From Coriobacteriaceae bacterium (GTDB taxonomy: Bacteria > Actinomycetota > Coriobacteriia > Coriobacteriales > Coriobacteriaceae): 64,000 bases of DNA. The notes beneath the pieces are model-generated. The model saw only the letters and a list, made by a program, of their open reading frames with translations. It ran no database searches and was not told the origin of the DNA. The translations under genes were made by a program, and so were the position numbers. Of the stretch, positions 9,270 to 17,851 are shown piece by piece; within the stretch, counting starts at the first letter, position 1, and every line of letters begins with the position of its first letter. The DNA lies in the NCBI GenBank assembly GCA_025757745.1, contig CP107217.1:558001-622000 (forward strand). Reading direction: 5' to 3'.

Positions 9270-9407
9270 TGCGGAAGCTGGCAACTAGGACGACCGTCGT
9301 TCAGGTCATCAACTCATAGACGCGTCAACGTGGGGCTTCTCGTTTCGTCGATAGATGACGGAGATGTTTGACCTGCGAATTTGCCACCAGCGTGCAAGCC
9401 ACGGCGC

Positions 9408-9440
9408 TGCCTCACCTGCGGTTACGGACTGGTGGCTTGC
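9408..9440. repeat. Fragment of R1 palindromic end
   Basis: GCAAGCCAC and GTGGCTTGC arms occur here as in the fuller R1 copies at 20.08 and 24.82 kb. Only this small part of R1 is present. Confidence 0.4.
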
Positions 9441-9470
9441 GCCCGGGAAGGCATGAACCCTACGGACATT

Positions 9471-9527
9471 CCTCGCGCTCCCGCCCTTAAAACCGGCCAC
9501 GATGGTCTTTAGGGCGGGAGCGCGAGG
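9471..9527. terminator. 17-bp perfect hairpin 3' of the HEPN gene
   Basis: Arms 9471-9487 and 9511-9527 are perfect complements (half-site CCTCGCGCTCCCGCCCT). The hairpin begins 20 nt after the HEPN gene stop, so it probably terminates or stabilises that mRNA. There is no clear T-tract. Confidence 0.5.
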
Positions 9528-9547
9528 TCCACGCCCTGGGTTCGAAG

Positions 9548-11368
9548 TCACTCTGCGCTCGTGTCCCCAAGGTAATTTCCGTCTCTGTAGATGACCTTTT
9601 GAGGCCCCATGAGCTTCAGCCCCTCACCGCAGATAATCAGCATCCCTTGTTCAACCAATGAGGGAAGACGGTCAGTTGGGTACGAGATATCGTAACGCTT
9701 ATGCGATCCGATTCTCTTGAAGTACACACCCGAGAACGATTGGGCTTTTCCATATCGGTCGGGATCGGATTCTTCGTCGTCGGGGCAAGCAAACAAGGCG
9801 GCCTCGGGGGAATCGTCGCCATCGAGATAAAAAACGGGAAACTCAAGAGGATTGCCTTTAGGAACGGCCGCCGATGCCACGTAGTTGCAGAGCTTCCACT
9901 CCTCGCTTTTCTGCACGCAATCGCTTTCGATGCCGAGGAGGCTTCGCATTTCAGTATCGATGCTGTAAGAACCTAGGACTAAGTAGAAAGCCAAGAGGAC
10001 TGACGACCGGGCGCTTTCCATCTCGGTCCAATCGTAGAGATTGTCTTTGTGAGCAATGCCGTTCCTCATCGTTCGAGCGCTTTGGAGTGCGCGAATTATC
10101 GACTCGTACGTATCCTCGCTTATCGCCGTATCGAGAAGGTCTTCATTGCGGCTGTACAGCTGCTGCTTCTCGCAAACATAGTCGCCGAAGAACCTTGTGA
10201 GCCTACCGAGGTCTAAGACATATTCGAAACCATCCGTGAAAAGCTCATCGTTGATTTCGATTTCTCCGTCCTTGACTTCTATGTGTCGCGATTTGTCGGG
10301 AACGCCATCTCTTTTCGCAGGCAGGTAGTAAGGGTTTTCTCCGAGCTTTTTGCCGTAGTAAATACGCCTACTCTTCGATTTCGAAGTCTTATGTATGGCG
10401 TAAAGAAATCTGTACAGGAATTGTTCGAGCGATTTGAAGTACTCCAACGCGATGGGGGCGAAATCTATGCATCCTGCATGCGTTAAAGAATCCCTTAGCC
10501 ATTCTGCGGTCTGGAAGCTTACTGCGAAATCCGTGTCACCGGTCAACGCCGAGTATCTGCCGTCTACGACAAAGCTCTTGTCTATGGCCATTCTCTGTTC
10601 GGACCCCAATTCCACGTCTGGTTTGTAGCCGATCAGACGGTCTCGGATGTCTCTCCTGAAATGGCCCATGCGCAAATGGTTAAGCGATTTGGTTATGCTC
10701 AAGCCATAGTAGGAACGCGCTTTCTGCCTAAGCTCAACCACAGCCTCCTCGAATTTGTCGAACTCCTCTTGTGGAAAGAACAGGCGGAAGAACTCTTTAA
10801 CCGAGATGTAGGGCGTAGCGTCCTTCACCGACTCGTAATTGAGAACCTCCCTCTTCGCTCCGTCCATAACCAAAGAGACGTAGGTGATTTTCGATACCCC
10901 AAAGTTTTCCCTCAGCGAATCCTCAAGCTCTTTCGGGAGACTCTGGTCTAATCCAGGTTCCTTGAATACAAAAACGCTCGGGGAGCCATCGACATCCACC
11001 TTGATTATGCGGACCACCCTCTTGCTCGCTTTGAGGACGGTCGGCCCGGCTAGGCCGTCTTTTGGGAGATATTGGTAAGCATCGCTTCTGCGAACGCGGG
11101 CACGTAGTGTTATGTATCCATATTCTGTAAGAAGCATGGAAATCGACTCGCAAATCAGTCGATACATGCACTCATTGGCTCTGTCCATGATGAAGGTATA
11201 GTTAAGCCGTTCGGACCCTGAGACATTGCATAGATTTTCAGGTATTAAAGAGGTTCCTCCCCTCGACTCGGAATAGCCGCTTTCATCCCTCCAGCCATCT
11301 CGAATTTTCTTCAACTCGCTTAAGCCTTCTCCAAGAAGGAATTCTTTGTAGATCGGTTCGCTATTCAT
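9548..11368 (-). CDS. Large HEPN-motif protein, candidate defence RNase
   Basis: This 606-residue protein starts at ATG 11368 (GAGG 8 nt upstream). I recognise no full-length family. At about residues 434-439 it carries RNGIAH in the context ARTMRNGIAHKDN, the Rx4-6H signature of HEPN ribonucleases. The helix EYFKSLEQFLYRFLYAI about 100 residues earlier would pack as the first HEPN helix. The N-terminal half is mixed alpha/beta without an evident ATPase motif, and the last ~110 residues follow the HEPN core. HEPN RNases are frequent in abortive-infection and toxin systems. Base composition is lower in GC than the core genes, consistent with transfer. Defence role is inference; a sensor or dimerisation function of the HEPN domain is possible. 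Confidence 0.6.
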   Translation of the reverse strand: MNSEPIYKEFLLGEGLSELKKIRDGWRDESGYSESRGGTSLIPENLCNVSGSERLNYTFIMDRANECMYRLICESISMLLTEYGYITLRARVRRSDAYQYLPKDGLAGPTVLKASKRVVRIIKVDVDGSPSVFVFKEPGLDQSLPKELEDSLRENFGVSKITYVSLVMDGAKREVLNYESVKDATPYISVKEFFRLFFPQEEFDKFEEAVVELRQKARSYYGLSITKSLNHLRMGHFRRDIRDRLIGYKPDVELGSEQRMAIDKSFVVDGRYSALTGDTDFAVSFQTAEWLRDSLTHAGCIDFAPIALEYFKSLEQFLYRFLYAIHKTSKSKSRRIYYGKKLGENPYYLPAKRDGVPDKSRHIEVKDGEIEINDELFTDGFEYVLDLGRLTRFFGDYVCEKQQLYSRNEDLLDTAISEDTYESIIRALQSARTMRNGIAHKDNLYDWTEMESARSSVLLAFYLVLGSYSIDTEMRSLLGIESDCVQKSEEWKLCNYVASAAVPKGNPLEFPVFYLDGDDSPEAALFACPDDEESDPDRYGKAQSFSGVYFKRIGSHKRYDISYPTDRLPSLVEQGMLIICGEGLKLMGPQKVIYRDGNYLGDTSAE

Positions 11369-11407
11369 CCAATACCTCGTTTTCTCTGCGTGTTTACAGC
11401 CTTGCAC

Positions 11408-11788
11408 GAGCGAATCGCTCCCATAGGCGTATCGCGGACCGCATATGAAAAAGGAGGCTACGGAGGCGGGCCAAAAGTGCTGGCTCGGGCCATGCCGCCG
11501 TCACCTATATTTTCAGGCTCCATTGCCTGCGTTGGATGGCATTATCTCACCGCGTTGCCTCGGGAGCCATCCCGTGCGGCGGACAAAGGCAAACCCAGGG
11601 GCAGTTAGTGGAGAAGCCGCTATTAGGCCCCTAATCGCGAAAGCGGTTCAACTCATGAGTAAGCCACCTGAGACTACTCACTTTTCCCACGAATGGCGAA
11701 GGGTCGCGACCTGGGGTTTTGCAAATGGCGCGCAAACCACCCGCGCTGATTCACTTACTATGGCCGGGAGGTCAGCAAAAACAGTTCT
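11408..11788. other. Gene-free stretch with left part of split R1 repeat
   Basis: No gene with a credible start is seen. From 11650 to 11758 the sequence matches the first part of R1 (as at 20.0 and 24.74 kb) and then stops matching abruptly at the point where the tet(W) module begins. Confidence 0.6.
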
Positions 11789-11983
11789 TTGTCAGAAAGG
11801 ATTTACGAGGTCTGCGCCGAGAGAGACAGTCTAAAGGGAAAGGTCAGGGACTACGAGCGGGTCAGGCGGGCCATTGGCACGGAACAGGCGGACAGAATAT
11901 TAGAGGCCGCTTACCAGCAGGAACAGGCTGAAAAGGAACGGAAACGGGCCGCAAGGCAAAAAACAAGGGTAGGCGCACGGTAA
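11789..11983 (+). pseudogene. Coiled-coil fragment upstream of tet(W)
   Basis: The 64-residue frame (YEVCAERDSLKGKVRDYERV, then EQAEKERKRAARQKTR) is a charged helix. Patterns like this occur at the C-terminus of plasmid and ICE mobilisation proteins of Firmicutes, and I think it is the tail of such a gene brought in with tet(W). No upstream domain remains. It could be a short independent protein, but no strong ribosome-binding site is seen. Confidence 0.4.
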
Positions 11984-12053
11984 TCACCAAAACCGGAGGG
12001 TGTTCCAGTGAATGCCCTCCTGATTTATTTGGGGAATCGGGTAAAATAATTTC

Positions 12054-12081
12054 TTGTTTTTAGAGCGTACTATGATATACT
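12054..12081 (+). promoter_or_regulatory. tet(W) promoter
   Basis: TTGTTT (12054-12059) and TATACT (12076-12081) are separated by 16 nt in AT-rich DNA unlike the flanking sequence. Confidence 0.65.
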
Positions 12082-12146
12082 GTTATTATCTTGATTTGAG
12101 GAGTCTACCAAATATGCGGCAAGGTAATCTTAAATAAAATTTGATA

Positions 12147-12320
12147 ATGGGCGCAAAAATGCTTGCCCCTTGCAGGGGCTTAGTTTTTGTACCCAATTTA
12201 AGAATACTTTTGCCTTTTTAGTAAATATCGTGACGGACAGCGGCTCATGTAAGCCGTCATACTTCTGTTTGTCCGAAGTCATGATCCCCAGCGGTAAAAG
12301 TATTAGCCGCTGGGGATTTT
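12147..12320 (+). promoter_or_regulatory. tet(W) leader with transcription attenuator
   Basis: The leader between promoter and gene contains paired GC-rich segments (CCCCTTGCAGGGG near 12166-12178, then inverted GACGGACAGCGGC-type segments). Last comes a terminator hairpin at 12284-12319 (CCCCAGCGG/CCGCTGGGG followed by TTTTT) ending just before the ribosome-binding site. Ribosomal-protection tet genes such as tet(M) are controlled by attenuation in this position; the same is inferred here. Confidence 0.65.
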
Positions 12321-12353
12321 TGCGCCCATTTGGGCCTTGTATGGAGGATAGAC

Positions 12354-14273
12354 ATGAACATTATCAATATCGGGATTCTTGCCCATGTAGACGCTGGAAA
12401 GACAACCTTGACGGAGAGCCTGCTATATGCCAGCGGAGCCATTTCAGAACCGGGGAGCGTCGAAAAAGGGACAACGAGGACGGACACCATGCTTTTGGAG
12501 CGGCAGCGTGGGATTACCATTCAAGCGGCAGTCACTTCCTTCCTGTGGCGCAGATGTAAAGTCAACATTGTGGATACGCCCGGCCACATGGATTTTTTGG
12601 CGGAGGTGTACCGCTCTTTGGCTGTTTTAGATGGGGCCATCTTGGTGATCTCCGCTAAAGATGGCGTGCAGGCCCAGACCCGTATTCTGTTCCATGCCCT
12701 GCGGAAAATGGACATTCCCACCGTTATCTTTATCAATAAGATTGACCAAACTGGCGTTGATTTGCAAGGCGTGTATCAGTCTGTTCGGGATAAGCTCTCC
12801 GCCGATATTATCATCAAGCAGACGGTGTCGCTGTCCCCGGAAATAGTCCTGGAGGAAAATACCGACATAGAAGCATGGGATGCGGTCATCGAAAATAACG
12901 ATGAATTATTGGAAAAGTATATCGCAGGAGAACCAATCAGCCGGGAAGAACTTGCGCGGGAGGAACAGCGGCGGGTTCAAGACGCCTCCCTGTTCCCGGT
13001 CTATCATGGCAGCGCCAAAAAGGGCCTTGGCATTCAACCGTTGATGGATGCGGTGACAGGGCTGTTCCAACCGATTGGGGAACAGGGGAGCGCCGCCCTA
13101 TGCGGCAGCGTTTTCAAGGTGGAGTATACAGATTGTGACCAGCGGCTCATCTATCTGCGGCTATACAGCGGAACGCTGCGCCTGCGGGATACGGTGGCCC
13201 TGGCCGGGAGAGAAAAGCTGAAAATCACAGAGATGCGTATTCCATCCAAAGGGGAGATTGTTCGGACAGACACCGCCCACAAGGGCGAAATTGTCATCCT
13301 TCCCAGCGACAGCGTGGGATTAAACGACGTATTGGGGGACGACACCCGGCTTCCTCGTGAAAGGTGGTGCGATGCCCCCCTCCCCATGCTGCGGACGGCG
13401 ATCACGCCGAAAACGGCAGCGCAAAGAGAACGGCTGCTGGACGCTCTTACGCAAATTGCGGATACTGACCCGCTTTTGCGCTACGAGGTGGATTCCATCA
13501 CCCATGAGATCATTCTTTCTTTTTTGGGCCGGGTGCAGTTGGAGGTTGTTTCCGCTTTGCTGGCAGAAAAGTACAAGATTGAAACAGCGGTGAAGGAACC
13601 TACCGTCATTTATTTAGAGCGGCCGCTCAAAGCAGCCAGCCACACTATCCATATTGAGGTGCCGCCCAACCCATTTTGGGCATCCATCGGGCTGTCTGTT
13701 ACGCCGCTCCCGCTTGGCTCCGGTGTACAATACGAGAGCCGGGTTTCCCTGGGATACTTGAACCAGAGTTTTCAAAACGCTGTCATGGATGGTATCCGTT
13801 ACGGGCTGGAACAAGGCTTGTGCGGCTGGAACGTAACGGACTGTAAGATTTGCTTTGAATACGGACTTTATTATAGTCCGATCAGCACGCCGGCGGACTT
13901 TCGCTCATTGGCCCCGATTGTATTGGAACAGGCATTGAAAGAATCAGGGACGCAGTTGCTGGAACCTTATCTCTCCTTCACCCTCTATGCGCCCCAGGAA
14001 TACCTTTCCAGAGCTTATCATGATGCGCCGAAATACTGTGCCACCATCGAAACGGCCCAAGTAAAAAAGGATGAAGTTGTCTTTACTGGCGAGATTCCCG
14101 TCCGCTGCATACAGGCATACCGTACTGATCTGGCCTTTTACACCAACGGGCGGAGCGTATGCCTGACAGAACTGAAAGGGTATCAGGCCGTTGTCGGCGA
14201 GCCGGTCATCCAGCCCCGCCGTCCAAACAGCCGCCTGGACAAGGTGCGCCATATGTTCAGTAAGATTACTTGA
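12354..14273 (+). CDS. tet(W): Tet(W)-type tetracycline ribosomal protection protein
   Basis: This EF-G-like GTPase of 639 residues removes tetracycline from the 30S A site. G1 is HVDAGKTTLTESLLY (His11-Thr17 core), switch II is DTPGHMDF, and the G4 motif is NKID. The C-terminal domain ends RPNSRLDKVRHMFSKIT. From memory the sequence follows Tet(W) far more closely than Tet(O) or Tet(M), with scattered differences, so a mosaic allele is possible. The frame extends upstream, but ATG 12354 has GGAGGA before it. GC is clearly below the host genes. The module sits inside a split copy of repeat R1, which shows it was inserted. Confidence 0.93.
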   Translation: MNIINIGILAHVDAGKTTLTESLLYASGAISEPGSVEKGTTRTDTMLLERQRGITIQAAVTSFLWRRCKVNIVDTPGHMDFLAEVYRSLAVLDGAILVISAKDGVQAQTRILFHALRKMDIPTVIFINKIDQTGVDLQGVYQSVRDKLSADIIIKQTVSLSPEIVLEENTDIEAWDAVIENNDELLEKYIAGEPISREELAREEQRRVQDASLFPVYHGSAKKGLGIQPLMDAVTGLFQPIGEQGSAALCGSVFKVEYTDCDQRLIYLRLYSGTLRLRDTVALAGREKLKITEMRIPSKGEIVRTDTAHKGEIVILPSDSVGLNDVLGDDTRLPRERWCDAPLPMLRTAITPKTAAQRERLLDALTQIADTDPLLRYEVDSITHEIILSFLGRVQLEVVSALLAEKYKIETAVKEPTVIYLERPLKAASHTIHIEVPPNPFWASIGLSVTPLPLGSGVQYESRVSLGYLNQSFQNAVMDGIRYGLEQGLCGWNVTDCKICFEYGLYYSPISTPADFRSLAPIVLEQALKESGTQLLEPYLSFTLYAPQEYLSRAYHDAPKYCATIETAQVKKDEVVFTGEIPVRCIQAYRTDLAFYTNGRSVCLTELKGYQAVVGEPVIQPRRPNSRLDKVRHMFSKIT

Positions 14274-14294
14274 TACACCACAGCAAAGAAGGTT

Positions 14295-14334
14295 ACAGAA
14301 TTATGTAGAGCTCCACATAATTCTGTTGCATTTT
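14295..14334 (+). terminator. Terminator of tet(W)
   Basis: A 12-bp stem (ACAGAATTATGT and its complement, 8-nt loop) is followed by TTGCATTTT, 21 nt after the tet stop. Confidence 0.75.
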
Positions 14335-14387
14335 CCAGCCTCTTGTGATACTATTTTGATACTAAGAAAATTGACAGCCGAAAATAG

Positions 14388-14425
14388 CAGGTAAAATATT
14401 AGCAAATTTGCGAATATTTTACCTG
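14388..14425. repeat. 13-bp inverted repeat at right side of tet module
   Basis: Arms CAGGTAAAATATT (14388-14400) and its complement (14413-14425) are separated by 12 nt in AT-rich DNA. It may be an element end or a second terminator. Confidence 0.45.
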
Positions 14426-14466
14426 TAAATTCAAGAGAAATACTTCCTCATATACTTGAATTTGTC

Positions 14467-14640
14467 GAGTGGGAGTAGGCTGATAGGGTTCTGACCTGCA
14501 CTTTTGAGTGACGCACTGTGCCGCTGAGTTTCGTTTCGTACGACAGTCATGGCAAAGCCACCAGCGACGGCGGTGAGTAAAAACGATTTCCTAGCCTCCG
14601 TTCCCGCGTTGGGACGGAGGCTTTTTCTTTGGTCTTTTAC
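14467..14640. repeat. Right part of split R1 repeat
   Basis: Sequence from GAGTGGGAGTAG onward matches the R1 copy at 20.38-20.56 kb, including the GCCACCAGCGACGG segment and the terminal hairpin. About 270 bp of R1 between the left part (ending 11758) and this point is missing and is replaced by the tet(W) module. Confidence 0.7.
14593..14630 (+). terminator. Terminator at the end of R1
   Basis: The stem AGCCTCCG..CCC/GGG..CGGAGGCT is followed by TTTTTCTTT. The same structure ends the R1 copy at 20503-20540. Confidence 0.8.
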
Positions 14641-14763
14641 TCCCTTTCACCTGCTATTTCGCTATTTACTCCCAGTGTTTCAAGATGGCAAAGCACTGGG
14701 CGGTATTCGGAGGAATGGGAGTAAGGATTTATCCCAAGTGAGTAGACGTGCGATTTTTGTCCC

Positions 14764-14795
14764 CGGGCCCCGAAACGGGGACGTTTCGGGGCCCG
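14764..14795. repeat. 13-bp perfect hairpin before phage fragment
   Basis: Arms CGGGCCCCGAAAC and complement enclose a 6-nt loop. There is no T-tract. It marks the junction between R1-like DNA and the phage-type gene. Confidence 0.5.
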
Positions 14796-14815
14796 TGAAA
14801 CTCAAATCGAACTCA

Positions 14816-15493
14816 ATGGGCGGCACCGACGGCTTCGTGCCGTTCCAGACCTCCGGCGCCTCCGTCCTCAAGCTGGGGGCGGGTGGCGTTCTGACTGACC
14901 CCGAGTACGAAGTCCGCACCTGGCTCAACGCCACGCTGTTCGCCGACGGCGAGCTCAAGATCGGGTTCGCCAAGGCCGATGCGACAGGTCGCGAGGTGCT
15001 GGCCTCCGACACGCTTTGCGCCAACGCCAAGTACGCCGCGATCCAGGCGACGCCCTGGGCTTCGTTCGGCAAGAGCGTGAAGCGCGTGACCATCGCCGCC
15101 GACACATCGAGGGTCGCCAACGTGAACCTGAACTACTGGTTCTACAGTTGCAACGCCCTGACCTCGGTCTCTGGCATGGCGAACCTGCGCGGCGTGGCCT
15201 ACATGAACCGTACGTTCAACTCGTGCTCCGCGCTCACCGAGCTCGATCTGCGGGGCATGAGTCTGGCGTCGCTTTCTAGCATGCTCTACACGTTCGGTGC
15301 CTGCACCGCCCTTGAGCGCATCCTGGTCGATGCCGACTGGGGGCTGCCGAGCGGGTGCACGGGCTCTTCCACGTTCTACAACTGCAAGGCCATCGCGGGT
15401 GGCAACGGCACGACCTACGACTCTAAGCAGACGACGTACGCGATGTGCCACATCGACCGCGAGGGGCAGGCGGGCTACCTCACTGCCGGGTAG
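14816..15493 (+). CDS. DUF285-type repeat protein, truncated prophage structural gene
   Basis: About 225 residues from ATG 14816; the frame stays open upstream into R1 sequence, so the true 5' end is lost or fused. The C-terminal half has repeated NALTSVSGMANLRG, MNRTFNSCSALTELDLRGM and YTFGACTALERILVD units. These resemble the DUF285/BspA-like leucine-rich modules seen on surface lipoproteins and phage tail-associated proteins. There is no ribosome-binding site at 14816. Location just before a holin/amidase module suggests a tail-tip or host-binding protein whose N-terminus was removed. Confidence 0.55.
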   Translation: MGGTDGFVPFQTSGASVLKLGAGGVLTDPEYEVRTWLNATLFADGELKIGFAKADATGREVLASDTLCANAKYAAIQATPWASFGKSVKRVTIAADTSRVANVNLNYWFYSCNALTSVSGMANLRGVAYMNRTFNSCSALTELDLRGMSLASLSSMLYTFGACTALERILVDADWGLPSGCTGSSTFYNCKAIAGGNGTTYDSKQTTYAMCHIDREGQAGYLTAG

Positions 15494-15516
15494 CGGCTTG
15501 GGACTGAGCATAATGG

Positions 15517-15565
15517 CACCCCTGGCAGCTGCGCAGGCGCCCTTCCTGCGCTGCTGCCAGGGGTG
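15517..15565. terminator. Long hairpin after the DUF285 gene
   Basis: CACCCCTGGCAGC plus GCGCAGG pairs with the complementary right arm (15545-15565); each arm carries one unpaired T. It lies 24 nt after the stop and is a likely terminator or phage mRNA-stability element. Confidence 0.5.
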
Positions 15566-15628
15566 AGCGCGCCGCCCCCGTGGTGTGGGTTAGGCGATGG
15601 GATGCGGCGGCGTGTAGCGAGAACTGCT

Positions 15629-16015
15629 TTACTCCTCGATTTCGGAAGATAGGTGAACCTTCCCCTTTATTTGAGGCTTCTGCTTTTCGATCTGGCGATA
15701 AAGCCTGTTGTACTCGATAGCCCACGGCCTTTCGATTTTTCGCAGAGCCAGAAGGTTCATGTGGCTAGTCGTATATGCCCTTGCCTTTTCTTTGGAAAAG
15801 CCTTCGTACATCGTCAGGTATCTTGCGAAATCACGCTGGAAGAATCCTTCGTAGCGTTCCTGCGACAACAGCTGCTCCGCTTCTCCTCGAGGCAAATCCC
15901 AGTGTTTTTGCAACAGGCCCAGGATTGCTTCCGTGGATGCAGGAGTCTCGTTAAGAGCCGCTACAGCTCTCAAGAGACTTTCGTCGTACCCCTCCTCGTA
16001 AAGCCGGCTTTCCAT
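15629..16015 (-). CDS. Hypothetical helical protein (128 aa)
   Basis: No family is recognised. It starts at ATG 16015 with GGGAGG 6 nt upstream, and is entirely soluble and helical, with LPRGEAEQLLSQERYEGFF and FSKEKARAYTTSH. It is antisense to the surrounding phage genes, so it may be a lysogeny-expressed (moron-like) gene. Confidence 0.55.
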   Translation of the reverse strand: MESRLYEEGYDESLLRAVAALNETPASTEAILGLLQKHWDLPRGEAEQLLSQERYEGFFQRDFARYLTMYEGFSKEKARAYTTSHMNLLALRKIERPWAIEYNRLYRQIEKQKPQIKGKVHLSSEIEE

Positions 16016-16172
16016 TTCTACCTCCCGTTAGCGACTCTTTCGAACAATCGTTACTGTGCTTTTTCTTATTTTACCTCGCTTTTTATAGCAGCGATTCAGC
16101 TACCAGCTGATTTGTGACCGCAGCGGATGATGGGGCCGTTGAAGTTGGTCCATGTTCTGCTGGGAGGTCCTT

Positions 16173-16391
16173 GTGGAGTCTATTGCGGTGGCGCTCATCG
16201 GCGTCGTGACGCAGGTCGGGGTGATCGCGTCGAACTCGCGAAGCCGCGCGGTGATGGAGCTCAAGATTGACGAGCTCGCGCGGCGCGTTGAGAAGCACAA
16301 CTGCCTCATCGAGCGCACCTACAAGCTCGAGCAGGACATGGCCGTGGTCAGGCGCGACGTTGACGCTCTTGAGGAGAGGAGCGGCAGATGA
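16173..16391 (+). CDS. XhlA-like phage membrane/coiled-coil protein
   Basis: 72 residues from GTG 16173 (GGGAGG 5 nt upstream). An N-terminal membrane span (SIAVALIGVVTQVGVIA) is followed by a coiled coil (KIDELARRVEKHNCLIERTY to DALEER). Haemolysin XhlA-type proteins with this plan sit beside holins and help lysis. It overlaps the holin start by 4 nt (ATGA), so the two are translationally coupled. Confidence 0.65.
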   Translation: MESIAVALIGVVTQVGVIASNSRSRAVMELKIDELARRVEKHNCLIERTYKLEQDMAVVRRDVDALEERSGR

Positions 16392-16600
16392 ACCGTTTTC
16401 TGACGAGCAACGAGCGGCAGTGGCGCTTTATGCGCACGGTCGTCCAGGGCGTCCTGGGCGTCGTAGTGGCCAACGTCGACCTGCTCATGGGCGTGGCCGT
16501 GCTCGACCCCACGCGGCGCGCGCTGTGCGTGGCCATGGTGATGGCCGTGCTCTCGCCCGTTATTGCCGAGCTGGGAAAGGCGGGCGATTCCTATGAGTGA
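16388..16600 (+). CDS. Phage holin
   Basis: A 70-residue protein with two hydrophobic segments (VVQGVLGVVVANVDLLMG and ALCVAMVMAVLSPVIAELG) separated by DPTRR. Size, topology and position directly before an amidase fit a holin that permeabilises the membrane for the endolysin. Confidence 0.7.
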   Translation: MNRFLTSNERQWRFMRTVVQGVLGVVVANVDLLMGVAVLDPTRRALCVAMVMAVLSPVIAELGKAGDSYE

Positions 16601-16730
16601 GTACGCAAGCGAGGAGGAGCGCTGGGAGGAGTTGCGCGAGCCCGGCTGCGAGCCCGACACGCCCAGCGACTTCAAGCCCGAGGAGGGCGAGGACGCGGGA
16701 TTCAAGGAGGTCAGCGCCAATGGGGCATAG
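16593..16730 (+). CDS. Small acidic phage protein (45 aa)
   Basis: MSEYASEEERWEELREPG onward, rich in Glu/Asp, overlaps both the holin 3' end and the amidase 5' end, which is common packing for phage genes. Function is unknown. Confidence 0.5.
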   Translation: MSEYASEEERWEELREPGCEPDTPSDFKPEEGEDAGFKEVSANGA

Positions 16731-17520
16731 CATCCTGTTCAAGCAGTGCGGCAGCGACCGCATGACGCGCAGGCGCTCGCACGCCATCGACCGCATCGTG
16801 ATCCACTACACGGCGACTCTGGCGTCGGCCCGCAACAACGCGATCTACTTCTCGCACAACGAGCGGCAGGGGTCGTCCGCCCGCTACTTCGTGGGCGACA
16901 TCACCGACGAGATCTACCAGAGCGTGGCCGAGGGCGACACCGCCTGGCACGCCGGCAACTGGCTCATGAACTGCCGCAGCGTCGGCATCGAGGCCGTGAG
17001 CGCTAGCGAGGACTACAGCGAGGTCGAGGCGGGCAAGCTCGCCTGGCTCGTGCAGACCCTCATGAAGCGCTACGGCATCTCCGAGGGCGGCGTCATCCGC
17101 CGCTACGACGTGACCGACAAGATCTGCCCCGCGCCCTACATCGCCGCCGGGCGCAGGGCGGCCCTGCGCCCGCGCATCTGCCGAGGCGCCGGGTCTTCGG
17201 ACACCGTGGCTGCGGGGTCTTCCGGCAGTGGCGGCTCTGCGCCCTCGGGTGACGTGGCGAGCCTGGCGTGGCGCGTCATCAACGAGGAGTTCGGCAACGG
17301 CGAGGCGCGTAAACGGGCCCTGGGCTCGCGCTACTTCGAGGTGCAGGCCGAGGTGAACCGGATTCTCTCGGCGGTGGTTCCGGCGGTTCTTCTTCGTCCG
17401 GCAGTGGCGAGGTCGACATCGACGCGCTGGCACGCACCGTCATCAACGGCGACTACGGCAACGGCGAGGAGCGCAAGCGACGGTTGGGCTCCAACTACGC
17501 CGCCGTGCAGCGCTGTGTGA
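16720..17520 (+). CDS. Phage N-acetylmuramoyl-L-alanine amidase with broken C-terminus
   Basis: 266 residues as read. The amidase_2/PGRP domain occupies about residues 20-150, with IDRIVIHYTA, DTAWHAGNW and KICPAPYI contributing zinc ligands and core. One CW_7 wall-binding repeat follows (DVASLAWRVINEEFGNGEAR near 187-215). A second CW_7 repeat (ALARTVINGDYGNGEERKRR) is encoded at about 17412-17537 in another frame. One missing G in the linker near 17371 would join them, so the natural product should be about 272 residues ending at 17537. As it stands the last ~45 residues are out-of-frame translation. Confidence 0.8.
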   Translation: MGHSILFKQCGSDRMTRRRSHAIDRIVIHYTATLASARNNAIYFSHNERQGSSARYFVGDITDEIYQSVAEGDTAWHAGNWLMNCRSVGIEAVSASEDYSEVEAGKLAWLVQTLMKRYGISEGGVIRRYDVTDKICPAPYIAAGRRAALRPRICRGAGSSDTVAAGSSGSGGSAPSGDVASLAWRVINEEFGNGEARKRALGSRYFEVQAEVNRILSAVVPAVLLRPAVARSTSTRWHAPSSTATTATARSASDGWAPTTPPCSAV

Positions 17521-17537
17521 GCCAGATGCTCTCGTGA

Positions 17538-17851
17538 GGCGGTTTCGCGAGGAGCTGGCGGAGGGCTGGCAATCGTGGCTTGCATCCCTGTGTTGCTGGC
17601 GGCGGCCGTTCTCATGCCAATCCCTTGGATGCTTGGATTGATATACAACAAATAATACTTTTTGATGAGAGGCGCAGGTCAAGTTTGGACTGCGCCTCTT
17701 TGTTTGGACGGTCGGGGGGTTACGAACAATCCTGAACGGAGCGCTTCCGAGCGTTGCGGAGTGTAAGAGACGATTTTTAAAACAGCATATTCTACCTGCG
17801 GTTTTGTTGATTATCGTTCTGAACCGTTTTGAAGTGCTCTATGGTCTCCGA
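17538..17851. other. Phage module 3' region
   Basis: No clear gene is seen. A short hydrophobic frame near 17575-17655 (IPVLLAAAVLMPIPWMLGL) could be a tiny membrane peptide but has no good start. A terminator lies at 17668-17706. Confidence 0.4.
17668..17706 (+). terminator. Terminator of lysis module
   Basis: The stem AGAGGCGCA with its complement and a 14-nt loop is followed by TTTGTTTGG. Confidence 0.75.

Noticed and set aside
14549..14815. N-terminal part of the long frame leading into the DUF285 gene
   Set aside because: This section is R1 repeat sequence including its terminator, so it is accidental read-in rather than protein.
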